NCBI GenBank assembly: GCA_018694835.1
Contig: JABHOG010000017.1
Span: 1 to 39,617, forward strand
DNA from: Planctomycetota bacterium
GTDB lineage: Bacteria > Planctomycetota > UBA8108 > UBA1146
Direction: 5' to 3'
Length of the DNA stretch: 39,617 nucleotides
Positions 1-8,691 of this stretch are shown piece by piece. A program made the position numbers and the translations under genes. Under the pieces are notes generated by a model. That model made no database searches. It saw only the letters and a program-made list of their open reading frames with translations, and was not told the origin of the DNA. Within the stretch, counting starts at the first letter, position 1; each line of letters begins with the position of its first letter.

Positions 1-144
1 CGCTCTTCTTGGCGCTCTTCTTGGCGCTCTTCTTGGCGCTCTTCTTGGCGCTCTTCTTGGCGCTCTTCTTGGCGCTCTTCTTGGCGCTCTTCTTGGCGAC
101 CTTCTTGGCGCTCTTCTTGGCGCTCTTCTTGGAGGTCTTCTTGG
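1..144. repeat. 12-bp tandem repeat (AKKS-coding), at least 12 units
   Basis: The unit cgctcttcttgg is repeated head to tail: eight perfect copies (1-96), one variant (97-108), two perfect copies (109-132) and one variant (133-144). The array runs off the left edge. Read on the minus strand each unit encodes Ala-Lys-Lys-Ser. Such an array is prone to copy-number change, so tail length may differ between strains and the assembly may be collapsed here. Confidence 0.95.
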
Positions 145-1327
145 CAGCCTTGGCTTTTGCGGCCTTGTCCTTGGCAGTCTTGGCTTTGGCGGCCTTATCC
201 TTGGCAGTCTTGGCTTTTGCGGCCTTATCCTTGGCAGCCTTGGCTTTTGCGGCCTTGTCCTTGATAGCCTTGGCTTTGGCAGCCTTGGCTTTGGCAGCCT
301 TGGCTTTGGCAGCCTTGGCTTTGGCAGCCTTGGCTTTGGCGACCTTCTCCTTGGCGGCCTTGGCTTTGGCAGCCTTGGCTTTTGCGACCTTGTCCTTGGC
401 GGCCTTGGCTTTCGCAGCCTTGTCCTTGACGGCTTTCACCTTGGCGGCCTTTTCTGCATTTTTCTTGGCGATCTTGTCTCTGGCGGCCTTTTCAGCGGCC
501 TTCTTTCTGGCGACCTTTTCTCGTTCGATCCTGAGCGCCTCATCTTTGGCAGCCTTGGCGATCGCCTTCTCCTCAGCGGCTTTCTTCATCGCCTCTATCT
601 TCGCCGCTTTTGCTGCCTTCAGCGCCGCAACTTTGGCTTGTTCCGCCTTCAAGCGCAGGGCCTTTTCGACTGCAGGGTCCGGGTGTTTTCTCGCTTCATC
701 ATGGAGGGCGAGAACGGCGTGAAGGAGTGGAATCTCGTTGAGTTCTTCGAACAACTTACGCTGGCGTTGAGCCGAGGAGATGGACGAGGTCAGTAGGCCC
801 GCTCGTATCAGTCCACCCTGGGCCCATGTTTCGAGCGGCACAGCGGGTTGGCCCTTGACGTAACTGAGCACCAACTGGCGCGCGAGATCAGGGAGATCCG
901 GCGATCGCTTGAAGAACTCTTTGACATCCACGATAGAATTCTCGTGAATGAATTCCAGGTTGAGCATGTGGCGACGTTCGAAGATCACCTGCATCATCTC
1001 CTTGAGTTGCATCGCCAGTTGCAAGGGGTCGTTTGCCTTGGAGATGACTTCGGAGACCTCACTTGCGGAAGAGATTCGAACCTCATTCCAGTCCACGAAT
1101 TCCGTCTTGAAAACTTCCCAGGCCTTGAGTAGATGGACAAGGGACATCGATGAAGCCAGCGAGCCGAGAATCATCGTTTCCAGAACATCCAAATCCTTGA
1201 TCTGGTGCAGAGTCGAATGGGATTTGTAGGCCTGCTGCGTGATCAGTTCGAGTGTGAGTTTTCCAGCGGGAGCGGGCTTCTTACCACCAGAAGTGGAATC
1301 ACTGGTCGGGGCAGTTTTTGCCGACAT
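1..1327 (-). CDS. Histone-H1-like tailed protein on a degenerate endonuclease III (HhH-GPD) fold, partial
   Basis: The frame opens at an ATG (1325-1327) six nt behind GGAAGGA and stays open for 442 codons to the left edge, so the C-terminus is missing. Residues about 30-215 contain no cysteine and resemble the HhH-GPD/endonuclease III fold as found in planctomycete homologues: FVDWNEVR at 77-84, [12 protein letters not shown] at 115-126, then a hairpin-like segment at 136-150. Aligned with E. coli Nth, the catalytic lysine position is Leu148 and the catalytic aspartate is Glu166, exactly 18 residues apart as in Nth. The four iron-sulfur cysteines are also absent. From about residue 218 the protein is almost only Ala and Lys: ten-residue [10 protein letters not shown]-like units, then AKKS tetrads, as in histone H1 C-tails. 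I infer a nucleoid-binding protein without glycosylase activity. The fold assignment is from memory of the family and is moderately sure; the basic tail is read directly. Confidence 0.8.
   Translation of the reverse strand, partial: MSAKTAPTSDSTSGGKKPAPAGKLTLELITQQAYKSHSTLHQIKDLDVLETMILGSLASSMSLVHLLKAWEVFKTEFVDWNEVRISSASEVSEVISKANDPLQLAMQLKEMMQVIFERRHMLNLEFIHENSIVDVKEFFKRSPDLPDLARQLVLSYVKGQPAVPLETWAQGGLIRAGLLTSSISSAQRQRKLFEELNEIPLLHAVLALHDEARKHPDPAVEKALRLKAEQAKVAALKAAKAAKIEAMKKAAEEKAIAKAAKDEALRIEREKVARKKAAEKAARDKIAKKNAEKAAKVKAVKDKAAKAKAAKDKVAKAKAAKAKAAKEKVAKAKAAKAKAAKAKAAKAKAAKAKAIKDKAAKAKAAKDKAAKAKTAKDKAAKAKTAKDKAAKAKAAKKTSKKSAKKSAKKVAKKSAKKSAKKSAKKSAKKSAKKSAKKSAKKS
145..444. repeat. 30-bp imperfect tandem repeat, about 10 units
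   Basis: Ten consecutive 30-bp units begin with cagccttggctttgg-like sequence and differ at a few positions each. On the minus strand they encode the ten-residue Lys/Ala/Asp repeat of the lysine-rich tail. A 15-bp half-period is visible around 265-340. The units keep the reading frame, so the repeat is coding and not a mobile or CRISPR-like array. Confidence 0.9.
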
Positions 1328-1526
1328 CGGGTGTCCTTCCAGGACGGGTTCCAGGTTCGGGATCCAGGTTCGGGTCAGGGTCCTTCGGAGATCTGGATCC
1401 TCCAGCGAGTGGAATGGTTCGATCTCCGTCGCCGGGGTCAACTCTCGTTTGGGGAGACCGGGGAAGCGATCTCACCGACTGGGGATTCTATCGGGGAGGG
1501 GACTGGGGGGCAACGAGCGTCACTCT

Positions 1527-2429
1527 TCAATCCGAGCTTTTGGTCACCAGAGTATCTGCCTGGGGGGGGTGGTCTGGAGTTCTCGGAGTATTGTCGGCGG
1601 GAATGCGGTGGAAAGAGATCAACTCCGCCGCGATCGAGATGGCGATCTCCTCAGGAGTTCGTGATCCGATCGGAAGACCGATCGGTGCTCGAACCCTCTC
1701 CGCAATGGAGGCATCGGCACCGGCTTTTCGGAGATTCTTGAGGATGGCTCCGATCTTGCCCCGACTTCCGATCAACCCGATGTATCCGGCCGTGGTTTGT
1801 AAGGCGCGATCGAGTGATAATTCATCATGCACATGGCCCCGGGTAGCGATCACGATGCAACTATTACCGGTCACCAAGAGCCCATCGAGGCATTCTTCGA
1901 ATGGACGGCATAGCACTTCCTTGGCGGCAGGGAATCTCGCAGAATCGGCAAAGTCGGCTCGATCATCGATGATCGTTACCCTCCATTGTAGGTTCGAGAG
2001 TACGTCGCACAGCGCCGAGGCGATGTGGCCGGCTCCCAGGATGATCACCGCTGGAGTTCCGATCGGTTCGACATACACTTCAAATTCTCCTCCGCAGAGC
2101 AGCCCGGTCTCCGCCACCGTGGCAGCGGTGAGGCGAAAGGAATCCCTCTTCGGAATTCCGGTGGAGATCACTTCCATCGCCAGTCTCCAGATATCGGCCT
2201 CGGTACAGCCGCCACCGACGGTACCGACGGTGGTCCCGTCTTCGCGCACCAGCATCTTCGCCCCATTTTTGCCCGGGGTGGATCCGGTGGTGGAGACGAT
2301 GGTCGCTAGCGCTGCACGTCCACCATCTTCGAGGATTTGAACCGCTTCCTGCAGTACTTCGAGCAAGGTGTTTCCCTCCAGTTGGTCGTTCAGGGCAGTG
2401 TGGGACGGTATCAGAGACGGGCTGGACAT
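1527..2429 (-). CDS. xdhC: XdhC/CoxI-family protein
   Basis: 300 residues from the ATG at 2427-2429; the open frame extends further upstream but that part is basic and unlike the family. The N-terminal XdhC/CoxI domain (about 22-125) carries TTGSTPGK near 47-54 and GGGC at 72-75. A C-terminal Rossmann domain has VIILGAGHIA at 128-137 and IGLIGSRGK further on. Family members bind molybdenum cofactor and support sulfuration and insertion into xanthine dehydrogenase or CO-dehydrogenase-type enzymes. No molybdo-hydroxylase gene lies in the window, so the client enzyme is unknown. The ribosome-binding site is weak. The gene is divergent from the diguanylate cyclase gene (88 bp between starts) and co-directional with the tailed HhH gene downstream. 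Family call is firm; the start is less so. Confidence 0.88.
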   Translation of the reverse strand: MSSPSLIPSHTALNDQLEGNTLLEVLQEAVQILEDGGRAALATIVSTTGSTPGKNGAKMLVREDGTTVGTVGGGCTEADIWRLAMEVISTGIPKRDSFRLTAATVAETGLLCGGEFEVYVEPIGTPAVIILGAGHIASALCDVLSNLQWRVTIIDDRADFADSARFPAAKEVLCRPFEECLDGLLVTGNSCIVIATRGHVHDELSLDRALQTTAGYIGLIGSRGKIGAILKNLRKAGADASIAERVRAPIGLPIGSRTPEEIAISIAAELISFHRIPADNTPRTPDHPPQADTLVTKSSD

Positions 2430-2517
2430 GCCACCGGGTGGGCCAAATCGTCGACTCCGTGATATCCTTTTCTGCGGGTCATCTAGGTGCCTGCAAGGTA
2501 CCTGGAGGTGGGACTGG

Positions 2518-3933
2518 ATGTCGCGTTCATTACTCTCGAAAAGGCCCGGTGAGTGGCCCCTGCCCCCTGATCCAGGGGAGTCTCGCTTGCTCCTCGATCT
2601 CTTTCCGGACCCCTTGATCGTGGCTCGTGGGCCTCGTCGGAAGGTCATCGCCATCAATCGGGCATTCCTCGACCTGGTCGACTGTCAGGAAGCTGAGGAT
2701 CTGCGCGATGTCGAACTGAGTGGCTGGTTTCATGAACAGGATCAGCATCGACTGCTCTCACTGGGAGGCGATGGAGAGTCAGAACCCGCTGCGATCTTGT
2801 TACGCATTCGTCACGGGGATGGTTGGCGACCGGTGGCAGTGGTGGGAGGGCGACGCGTCAGCCCTCGGGGAGAAGCGCGCTGGGTCTATCGATTGCGCAT
2901 CCTCGTTGAGAGCGGCGTTGGTCTTGAACGGGAAATGGAAGAGCAGCGTCGTCGCGCATGCGATGCCGTTCGAACTTCCCTACGTATTTTTCAGTTAACC
3001 GAAAAAATAAGAACTGCCCCCAGGCTCTCGACCCTGTTGATCGGAGTTCGTGACGAGGTCGATTTCTTCTGCAGAGCGGGCACGCTGCTCTGCTCGGATG
3101 GTCTGGGCTACAGAGATGTGAGATTGTGGAGTTATCAAGGGGCAGCGGAAGAGATCAGATGGTGCAGTCATCCTTCATTGAGCAGCCTCGATCACCTTTC
3201 GGATGAGTCGGATCCTGGATACCGGAGACTTCCGCTGGTGGTCGGAAATGAACCTCCCTGCGGATTGCTCGAACTCACCATCGATCCCAGAGAAGTGAAA
3301 CTTCTGGAGGAGGCACCACTTCTCAAGGACTGGCATGAAGATGTATTGCAGACGATCGGAGAAATCCTCGCGCTCACCCTGCAAAACTTGAGACTTCATG
3401 ACCAGCTTGAAAAACAGGCACTTCTCGATCCATTGACGGGCATTTCCAATCGCCTTGCCCTGGTCTCACAACTGGAAAAAGAAGTGCTCAGGGCTCGACG
3501 GGATGACGAGGATCTAGGTCTGTTGTTTGCCGACCTCGATGGGTTCAAGGGCATCAACGATCAACTGGGTCATCTGGTGGGGGATGAACTATTGCAGGAA
3601 ATATCTGCAATGCTGAAGGGCTTCTTCCGCGAAAGTGACCATGTTTGTCGATACGGTGGTGATGAATTCGTGATCTTGATGCCAGGAACCGGTCTCGCCG
3701 ACATCGAGTGCAAGGGGCGGGAATTACTGGAGCAGTTTCGACAGGTCCAATTCCTCGGTGGACGGGCGCGAGAAGTCTCGGATCTATCTCTTTCGGTGGG
3801 CGTTACTGTTTTGCGAGATGGACTGTCCGGTGAGGATCTTCTCGCTGAGGCCGATACCGCACTGTATCGGGCCAAGCGAGAGGGTCGAGATCGGCTGGTG
3901 GTGGTCGAGCAGGACGAAGGAACCGAGAACTAG
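2518..3933 (+). CDS. Diguanylate cyclase with PAS-like and GAF-like sensor domains
   Basis: 471 residues from the ATG at 2518, chosen because GGAGGTG lies eight nt upstream; the longer open frame overlaps xdhC on the other strand. An N-terminal PAS-like region (about 20-120, containing LFPDPLIVARG and FLDLVD) is followed by a helical linker and a GAF-like domain (about 165-295). The GGDEF domain begins near 300 and has an intact RYGGDEF (GGDEF at 380-384), so it should make cyclic di-GMP from two GTP. RESD at 371-374 matches the RxxD inhibitory site at the usual five-residue distance, suggesting product inhibition. No EAL domain or transmembrane helix is seen, so a cytosolic sensor-cyclase is inferred. 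The ligand sensed is unknown. Its TAG stop overlaps the stop codon of rbfA on the other strand. Confidence 0.93.
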   Translation: MSRSLLSKRPGEWPLPPDPGESRLLLDLFPDPLIVARGPRRKVIAINRAFLDLVDCQEAEDLRDVELSGWFHEQDQHRLLSLGGDGESEPAAILLRIRHGDGWRPVAVVGGRRVSPRGEARWVYRLRILVESGVGLEREMEEQRRRACDAVRTSLRIFQLTEKIRTAPRLSTLLIGVRDEVDFFCRAGTLLCSDGLGYRDVRLWSYQGAAEEIRWCSHPSLSSLDHLSDESDPGYRRLPLVVGNEPPCGLLELTIDPREVKLLEEAPLLKDWHEDVLQTIGEILALTLQNLRLHDQLEKQALLDPLTGISNRLALVSQLEKEVLRARRDDEDLGLLFADLDGFKGINDQLGHLVGDELLQEISAMLKGFFRESDHVCRYGGDEFVILMPGTGLADIECKGRELLEQFRQVQFLGGRAREVSDLSLSVGVTVLRDGLSGEDLLAEADTALYRAKREGRDRLVVVEQDEGTEN

Positions 3934-4337
3934 CCCTGCTCCTCATCCTGGTCGGGGCTGGAACGCTCCTCTCGCTCGAGGGCTGCTTTCTCATCTTCGT
4001 CCCGAGCTGCTTTGATCACATCTTCGATCGCTTGGCTTTTCTGGTGACTCTCATCGAGGATGAACCGAAGGATCGGAGTTTCGCGCAGGCGGATCTGGGT
4101 GATGAGAAGTGATTGAATCTTGCCTCGAGCGGCTTCGAGACCTCGCATCGAGGTTCGCTGCTGACTCTCTTTACCCATGATGGAGACGTATACCTTGCAC
4201 TCCTTCAGGTCGACGGTCGGTTCCACCGAAAGAACCGACAGGAACCCGATTCTGGGATCCTTCAGGTCAAACTGAATGATACGAGAGATTTCCTCTCGCA
4301 ATTGACTGGCGATACGAGCACGACGGATCGACTTCAT
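3930..4337 (-). CDS. rbfA: Ribosome-binding factor A
   Basis: 135 residues from ATG at 4335-4337, two nt after the infB stop codon, so translational coupling is likely. The sequence has the RbfA KH-type fold signature: RIASQLREEISRII near the N-terminus, DPRIGFLSVLSVE, and LRETPILRFILDES towards the C-terminus. RbfA binds the 30S subunit near the 5' end of 16S rRNA during maturation and cold adaptation. The last 30 residues are acidic (EREERSSPDQDEEQG). It is the final gene of nusA-infB-rbfA; truB and rpsO, frequent downstream partners, are not here. The frame upstream of 4337 lies inside infB and is not used. Confidence 0.93.
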   Translation of the reverse strand: MKSIRRARIASQLREEISRIIQFDLKDPRIGFLSVLSVEPTVDLKECKVYVSIMGKESQQRTSMRGLEAARGKIQSLLITQIRLRETPILRFILDESHQKSQAIEDVIKAARDEDEKAALEREERSSPDQDEEQG

Positions 4338-4339
4338 TG

Positions 4340-7273
4340 TTACTCCGAACGTGCTTCTGATTCTTCTAGTGTTCGAGTGGTCTTGATGACCTTGACGCTC
4401 TCGATGAAGTCGCCCACCTGGACATCGTTGAATCCCTTGATCACGATTCCGCACTCGAAACCTTCGCGGATTTCCTTGGCATCATCCTTATCCCTGCGAA
4501 GGGAGGCGAGTCGACCCTCGTGGAGCACCTCGCCGTCACGGAGCAAGCGGATCTTGTCATCACGAGTGACGATCCCTTGACGGCCAATACAACCGGCAAT
4601 GTTGCCCAGTTTGGTGGACTTGAAGATGGCCTGGATTTCGACTTTCCCTTGCACCTCTTCTGAAATGTCGGGGGCGAGCATCCCTTCCAGCGCCTTACGC
4701 ATGTCATCGAGGATCTCGTAAATCACCGAGTAGGTACGGATCTCAACGCCGTTGGAATCAGCCTGGGATCGTGCCCGGTCGGCGGCGGAAACGTGGAATC
4801 CGATCACGATCGCTTTCGAAGCGTCCGCCAGAAGGATATCGGATTCAGAAATTTCACCGACACCGGAGCGGATCACCCTGATCGCCACTTCATTGGTCCG
4901 CATCGCTGCCAGTTCACCCTTGAGAACCTCGAGTGTGCCCTTCACATCGGTCTTGAGCACGACCTTGATCTCACGAGTCTTGGCCTCGTCGATCTTGTCG
5001 AAGAGTCCCTCGAGGGTGACCTTTTGTCGTTCCGCTCGGTCTGTCTTCGCCTTGGCTTCCTGGCGCTCCTCCGCGATTTGTCTCGCCTTTGCCGCATCTT
5101 CGAGGGCGTACAGTCGATCTCCAGCCTCGGGTAGGTCACTGAGTCCGGTGATCTCCACCGGCGTGGCGGGTGGGGCACTCTTCAGGTTTACTCCGGAGGT
5201 GCTCCGCAGGGTCCGGATCTTGCCGTGGGCCGGTCCGCAGACTACCGAGTCTCCGGGTCGCAAGGTTCCATCCTGGATCAAGGCAGTGATGACGTTGCCC
5301 TGTCCGGTAGACGCACGGGAATCGAGAACTGTACCGATGGCGTTCTTGGCAGGGTTCGCCTTCAGTTCGAGGATTTCGGATTCGAGCGACAGTTGCTCGA
5401 GCAAGAGATCTACCCCTTCTCCGGTCAGACCGGAAACCGGGATCATCTCGGTCGTGCCTCCCCATTCGACAGGGGATAGGCCCAACTCCGCCAGTTGAGC
5501 CTTCACCTTGTCGGTGCTGGCTCCCTCGCGATCGATCTTGTTGATCGCCACGACGATGGGGACGCCAGCGGCCTTGGCATGTTGAATCGCCTCCTCGGTT
5601 TGGGGCATCGGGCCATCATCGGCTGCTACGACCAGAACGACCACGTCGGTGACGTTGGCACCCCGAGATCGCATACTGGTGAATGCTTTATGACCGGGAG
5701 TGTCTACGAAGACGACGTGGGCGTTCCCCTTGTCGACGCGGTAGGCACTCATGTGCTGGGTGATGCCACCCGATTCTGATTTGGTGATGGAACTCTCTCG
5801 GATCTTGTCGAGTAGAGTGGTTTTTCCATGGTCGACGTGACCCATCAGGGTCACCACTGGAGCTCGAAGGATCAGATCTTCTTCCGAGTCCTCGACCTGA
5901 TCCAGTTCATCGAGAGATGAATGCATCGCTTTCGGCTCGACCAGAAGAATCTCGCAACTGATCTCTACCGAAAGAACATCTGTGATCTCCTCGGTGAGGG
6001 GAGAGTTGACATTCGCCAGCATGCCGTGATTCATCAATTTCTTGAGAAGTGCGGTTTGCTTGATTCCTAGCGCCAGCGAGAGGTCTTTGATGCTGGCGGG
6101 TTCTTCGAGAGTGATTTGATCGGGTAGGTCTTCCGGGAGGATCTCCTGCTGGAGACGGCGACGGGTGAAATCAGACTCCTGGCGTCGTGGTCGACTTCCC
6201 TGGCGTCCTCTTCCCTTACCGGCTGGGCCTCCTCTACCGGGAGGTCCAGATCTTCTGGGCGGTCCACCGGTGGTATCGGCACCAGGGAACACCATTACTT
6301 TCTTGCCTCCTTGTGGAGGGCCGCTGCTCGCTCCACCGGGGCCGCGTCCGGGAGGACGGCCGCCACCAGGACGACCACCTGGACCACCGCCCGGACCACC
6401 GGGAGCTCTGCGTGGAGCACGGTTCGGAGGGGGGGGGCGACTTGGAGCTTTCGATCGGATGATCAGTGGACGTCCTCGAGGCTTTCGCATCGGGGAGGAG
6501 GCTCCGGAGGGGAGAGGCTGGGCGACGGGGACCACAGGAGTGGCCGGAGTCTTGGGCGTTCCACCAAAGCCGGGAGCCATGACGATCTTGGCAGTTTTCT
6601 GCCGCTTCGGCGAGATCTTTGCGAGATCCTCTTTACTGAGTCGCTTGGGAGCGGCGGCCGGGGCAGATTCGTCGAGCACCACATCTGCGGAAGCCACCTC
6701 TGCAACGGAGTCGCCTTCCGGCTTGGAGGCTTCGACCACATCTTCAGTCTTTGCTGTTTTGGTCGCAGCCTCGACCGGTTCTGGATCTTCGGCGACAACT
6801 TCGGTTTCAGAGGCGCTGGCTGCTTCTTCGACCGGGTCTTCCACGACCACGGGGGGCGCGGCTTCGACCGGATCGGAGGGGGAATCTTCCGTCGGTTCGA
6901 CCGCGGCTTCTACGACCGGAGTCGGTTCGACCGCGGCTTCTACAACCGCGGCTTCTACGACCGGAGTCGGTTCGACCGCGGCTTCTACGACCACGGCTTC
7001 TACGACCGGAGTCGGCTCGACTTCCGCTTCTTTCTCGGCGGTCACGACTTCACCCGTTGCGTCGGACTCTTGAGCCGCTTCCGGCGCAGAGACTTCCTCG
7101 GGTTCTTCGGGAACATCGTCGGGAACGGCGATGATTCGTAAATGAGCAGCCATTCCGTCATCGACGGAAGACATGTGATTCTTCACCGGGATGCCGCGGG
7201 CAGCGAGCATTTCCATGAGGTCTTTGCTCTGGAGCCCGAGTTCTTTCGCCAGTGTGTGTATTCTCACACCCAA
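4340..7273 (-). CDS. infB: Translation initiation factor IF-2
   Basis: A TTG start at 7271-7273 is preferred because AGGAGG (7282-7287) sits eight nt upstream, giving 977 residues that begin with the typical [14 protein letters not shown]2_N helix bundle. An ATG 81 nt further upstream lies inside nusA. After the first IF2_N module comes a long low-complexity linker, first Glu/Val/Pro-rich with repeated [10 protein letters not shown] units, then Arg/Gly/Pro-rich. A second IF2_N module ([12 protein letters not shown]) precedes the GTPase domain: GHVDHGKTT near 476-484, then [18 protein letters not shown] and NKID. Domains II, III and the fMet-tRNA-binding C2 domain follow. IF-2 places initiator tRNA on the 30S subunit and promotes subunit joining. 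Second gene of the operon, 46 bp after nusA. Confidence 0.95.
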   Translation of the reverse strand: MGVRIHTLAKELGLQSKDLMEMLAARGIPVKNHMSSVDDGMAAHLRIIAVPDDVPEEPEEVSAPEAAQESDATGEVVTAEKEAEVEPTPVVEAVVVEAAVEPTPVVEAAVVEAAVEPTPVVEAAVEPTEDSPSDPVEAAPPVVVEDPVEEAASASETEVVAEDPEPVEAATKTAKTEDVVEASKPEGDSVAEVASADVVLDESAPAAAPKRLSKEDLAKISPKRQKTAKIVMAPGFGGTPKTPATPVVPVAQPLPSGASSPMRKPRGRPLIIRSKAPSRPPPPNRAPRRAPGGPGGGPGGRPGGGRPPGRGPGGASSGPPQGGKKVMVFPGADTTGGPPRRSGPPGRGGPAGKGRGRQGSRPRRQESDFTRRRLQQEILPEDLPDQITLEEPASIKDLSLALGIKQTALLKKLMNHGMLANVNSPLTEEITDVLSVEISCEILLVEPKAMHSSLDELDQVEDSEEDLILRAPVVTLMGHVDHGKTTLLDKIRESSITKSESGGITQHMSAYRVDKGNAHVVFVDTPGHKAFTSMRSRGANVTDVVVLVVAADDGPMPQTEEAIQHAKAAGVPIVVAINKIDREGASTDKVKAQLAELGLSPVEWGGTTEMIPVSGLTGEGVDLLLEQLSLESEILELKANPAKNAIGTVLDSRASTGQGNVITALIQDGTLRPGDSVVCGPAHGKIRTLRSTSGVNLKSAPPATPVEITGLSDLPEAGDRLYALEDAAKARQIAEERQEAKAKTDRAERQKVTLEGLFDKIDEAKTREIKVVLKTDVKGTLEVLKGELAAMRTNEVAIRVIRSGVGEISESDILLADASKAIVIGFHVSAADRARSQADSNGVEIRTYSVIYEILDDMRKALEGMLAPDISEEVQGKVEIQAIFKSTKLGNIAGCIGRQGIVTRDDKIRLLRDGEVLHEGRLASLRRDKDDAKEIREGFECGIVIKGFNDVQVGDFIESVKVIKTTRTLEESEARSE
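6880..7020. repeat. Degenerate coding tandem repeats in the infB linker
   Basis: The plus strand repeats ggttcgaccgcggcttctac and gaccggagtcggttcgac several times with small shifts. On the minus strand this encodes successive copies of the [10 protein letters not shown] motif in the IF-2 N-terminal linker. The repeats keep frame, so linker length can change without disrupting the GTPase domain. Confidence 0.75.
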
Positions 7274-7319
7274 AGAGAGTGCCTCCTGTTGTTCAAAGGG
7301 GAGATGGGCTGATTCCTGA

Positions 7320-8660
7320 TCAGGAGTCAGCCCCCTCCTCTGCTTCAGTTTCAACGCTATCCATGATTTCTTGGATTTTCTCGACGATCAGTCGAGCAGA
7401 ATTTTCATCGAGCCCATCGACCTTGGAAAGACCTTCCACTCCTGCTTCCAGAAGCGCATCGGTACTGTCGTATTGTAGTTCCACCAGGCGATCGGCGATC
7501 TCTTCGGTGACCCCGGGGAGGTCCTCAAGTCCCATGACCACTGCACCCTCGCCGTATTCCTCGGCGATCTCTTCGTCACTGGCACTGTTGTCATCGAATA
7601 ACTGGTCGAGTGGATTAGTGGCTCGTTGAGCACCCTCTTCACCGGCCACTTGAGCCAGGCGATCACCAAACATCTCATCGGCACGTGATTCGGTTCCGGC
7701 AAGGCGGAGCTGCGCGAGCTCCTCTTCGGAAATGGGACTGATATTCAGCTCCCAGCCAGAGAGTTTGGATGCGAGCCGAACATTTTGACCACGGCGCCCG
7801 ATGGCCAGAGATTGCTGATCTTCAGTTACGTATACGTTGGCCGTCTTGTTCTCGTAATCCAGTTCAAGCGATGCGACTTCGGCAGGCTTCAGTGCTTCCG
7901 GAATCAAAACCTCGACCGAGTCATTCCAGCGCACCACGTCGATTTTTTCACCGCTGAGTTCGTCAGTGACATTTCTGATTCGAGAGCCCTTGATTCCGAT
8001 ACAGGCGCCAACGCAATCGACATTCGAGTCGAGGGTGGCCACTGCAATCTTGGTCCGATTCCCCGCCTCGCGGGCGATCGCCTTGATCTCCACCACGAAA
8101 TCAGCGACTTCGGGGATCTCCTGCTCAAACAGGCGCCTGACGATGTCGGGGGCTCCTCGTGAGACGAGCAACTGGACCCGAGTTTGTTGCATGTTGACTT
8201 CCTTGAGGACCACCTTGATCCGGTCCCCTTCATTCCACTCTTCCAGGTGAGATTGCTCGCTCCGGGGCATGAATCCCTCGGCCCGATTGGTCAGGGTAAT
8301 GACCAATCCTCCGCCTTTTTTGCTGGCCACGGTTCCGTTGAGCATCTCCCCGATGCGATTTGAAAATTCACGGTGGATGACTTCACGCTCAGCTTCACGA
8401 ATCTTCTGAAAGAGGACCTGTCTCCCGGCACCGGCAGCGATACGCCCCAGTGCTTCTCGGGGGTCGAAGCCATCCCCATCACGGACGGCGGAGATCTCTC
8501 CCGATTCACGATCGATGAGAACTTCGATGCCATCTTCCTGGTCAAATCGCTTCTGGGCCGCCGAGACGAGAGCCAACTCGATGCCGGTGAAGATCACCTC
8601 TTTGTCGACTTGTCGATCACGATGAATCGTGTCTACGAAGCGCAGGATCTCCTCACTCAC
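7320..8660 (-). CDS. nusA: Transcription termination/antitermination factor NusA
   Basis: 446 residues from GTG at 8658-8660; AGAAGGAG (8667-8674) ends six nt upstream. A TTG two codons earlier would sit directly against the Shine-Dalgarno and is less likely. In order: an N-terminal RNA-polymerase-binding domain (EILRFVDTIHRDRQV), an S1 RNA-binding domain (about 130-200), two KH domains (GACIGIKGSRIRNV and AIGRRGQNVRLASKL), and an acidic C-terminal extension with a helix-hairpin-helix segment (LEDLPGVTEEIADRLVEL). NusA modulates pausing, Rho-dependent termination and rRNA antitermination. It leads nusA-infB-rbfA. rimP, the usual first gene of this operon in many bacteria, is absent: upstream is about 0.8 kb without a credible gene. 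Confidence 0.95.
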   Translation of the reverse strand: MSEEILRFVDTIHRDRQVDKEVIFTGIELALVSAAQKRFDQEDGIEVLIDRESGEISAVRDGDGFDPREALGRIAAGAGRQVLFQKIREAEREVIHREFSNRIGEMLNGTVASKKGGGLVITLTNRAEGFMPRSEQSHLEEWNEGDRIKVVLKEVNMQQTRVQLLVSRGAPDIVRRLFEQEIPEVADFVVEIKAIAREAGNRTKIAVATLDSNVDCVGACIGIKGSRIRNVTDELSGEKIDVVRWNDSVEVLIPEALKPAEVASLELDYENKTANVYVTEDQQSLAIGRRGQNVRLASKLSGWELNISPISEEELAQLRLAGTESRADEMFGDRLAQVAGEEGAQRATNPLDQLFDDNSASDEEIAEEYGEGAVVMGLEDLPGVTEEIADRLVELQYDSTDALLEAGVEGLSKVDGLDENSARLIVEKIQEIMDSVETEAEEGADS

Positions 8661-8666
8661 CTTCAA

Positions 8667-8691
8667 CTCCTTCTACAGGACTTCTGTCCTG
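8667..8691 (-). promoter_or_regulatory. Leader hairpin abutting the nusA ribosome-binding site
   Basis: On the minus strand a perfect six-base-pair stem (caggac/gtcctg, 8676-8681 and 8686-8691) with the four-base loop AGAA ends two nt before the AGAAGGAG Shine-Dalgarno sequence (8667-8674). Its position could affect translation initiation of nusA. It may equally be chance; no protein-binding site is recognised. Confidence 0.35.

Noticed and set aside
1-444. Repeat array considered as CRISPR or satellite
   Set aside because: Units are contiguous without spacers, in frame and coding; no cas genes are present.
9-722. Plus-strand open frame made of repeated ALFL/ALALAA units
   Set aside because: It is the antisense reading of the lysine/alanine tail; the minus-strand frame has a start with ribosome-binding site and a globular domain.
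6165-7073. Plus-strand 302-codon open frame rich in Gly/Pro and Ala/Ser/Thr
   Set aside because: It lies wholly inside infB on the other strand and mirrors its low-complexity linker.
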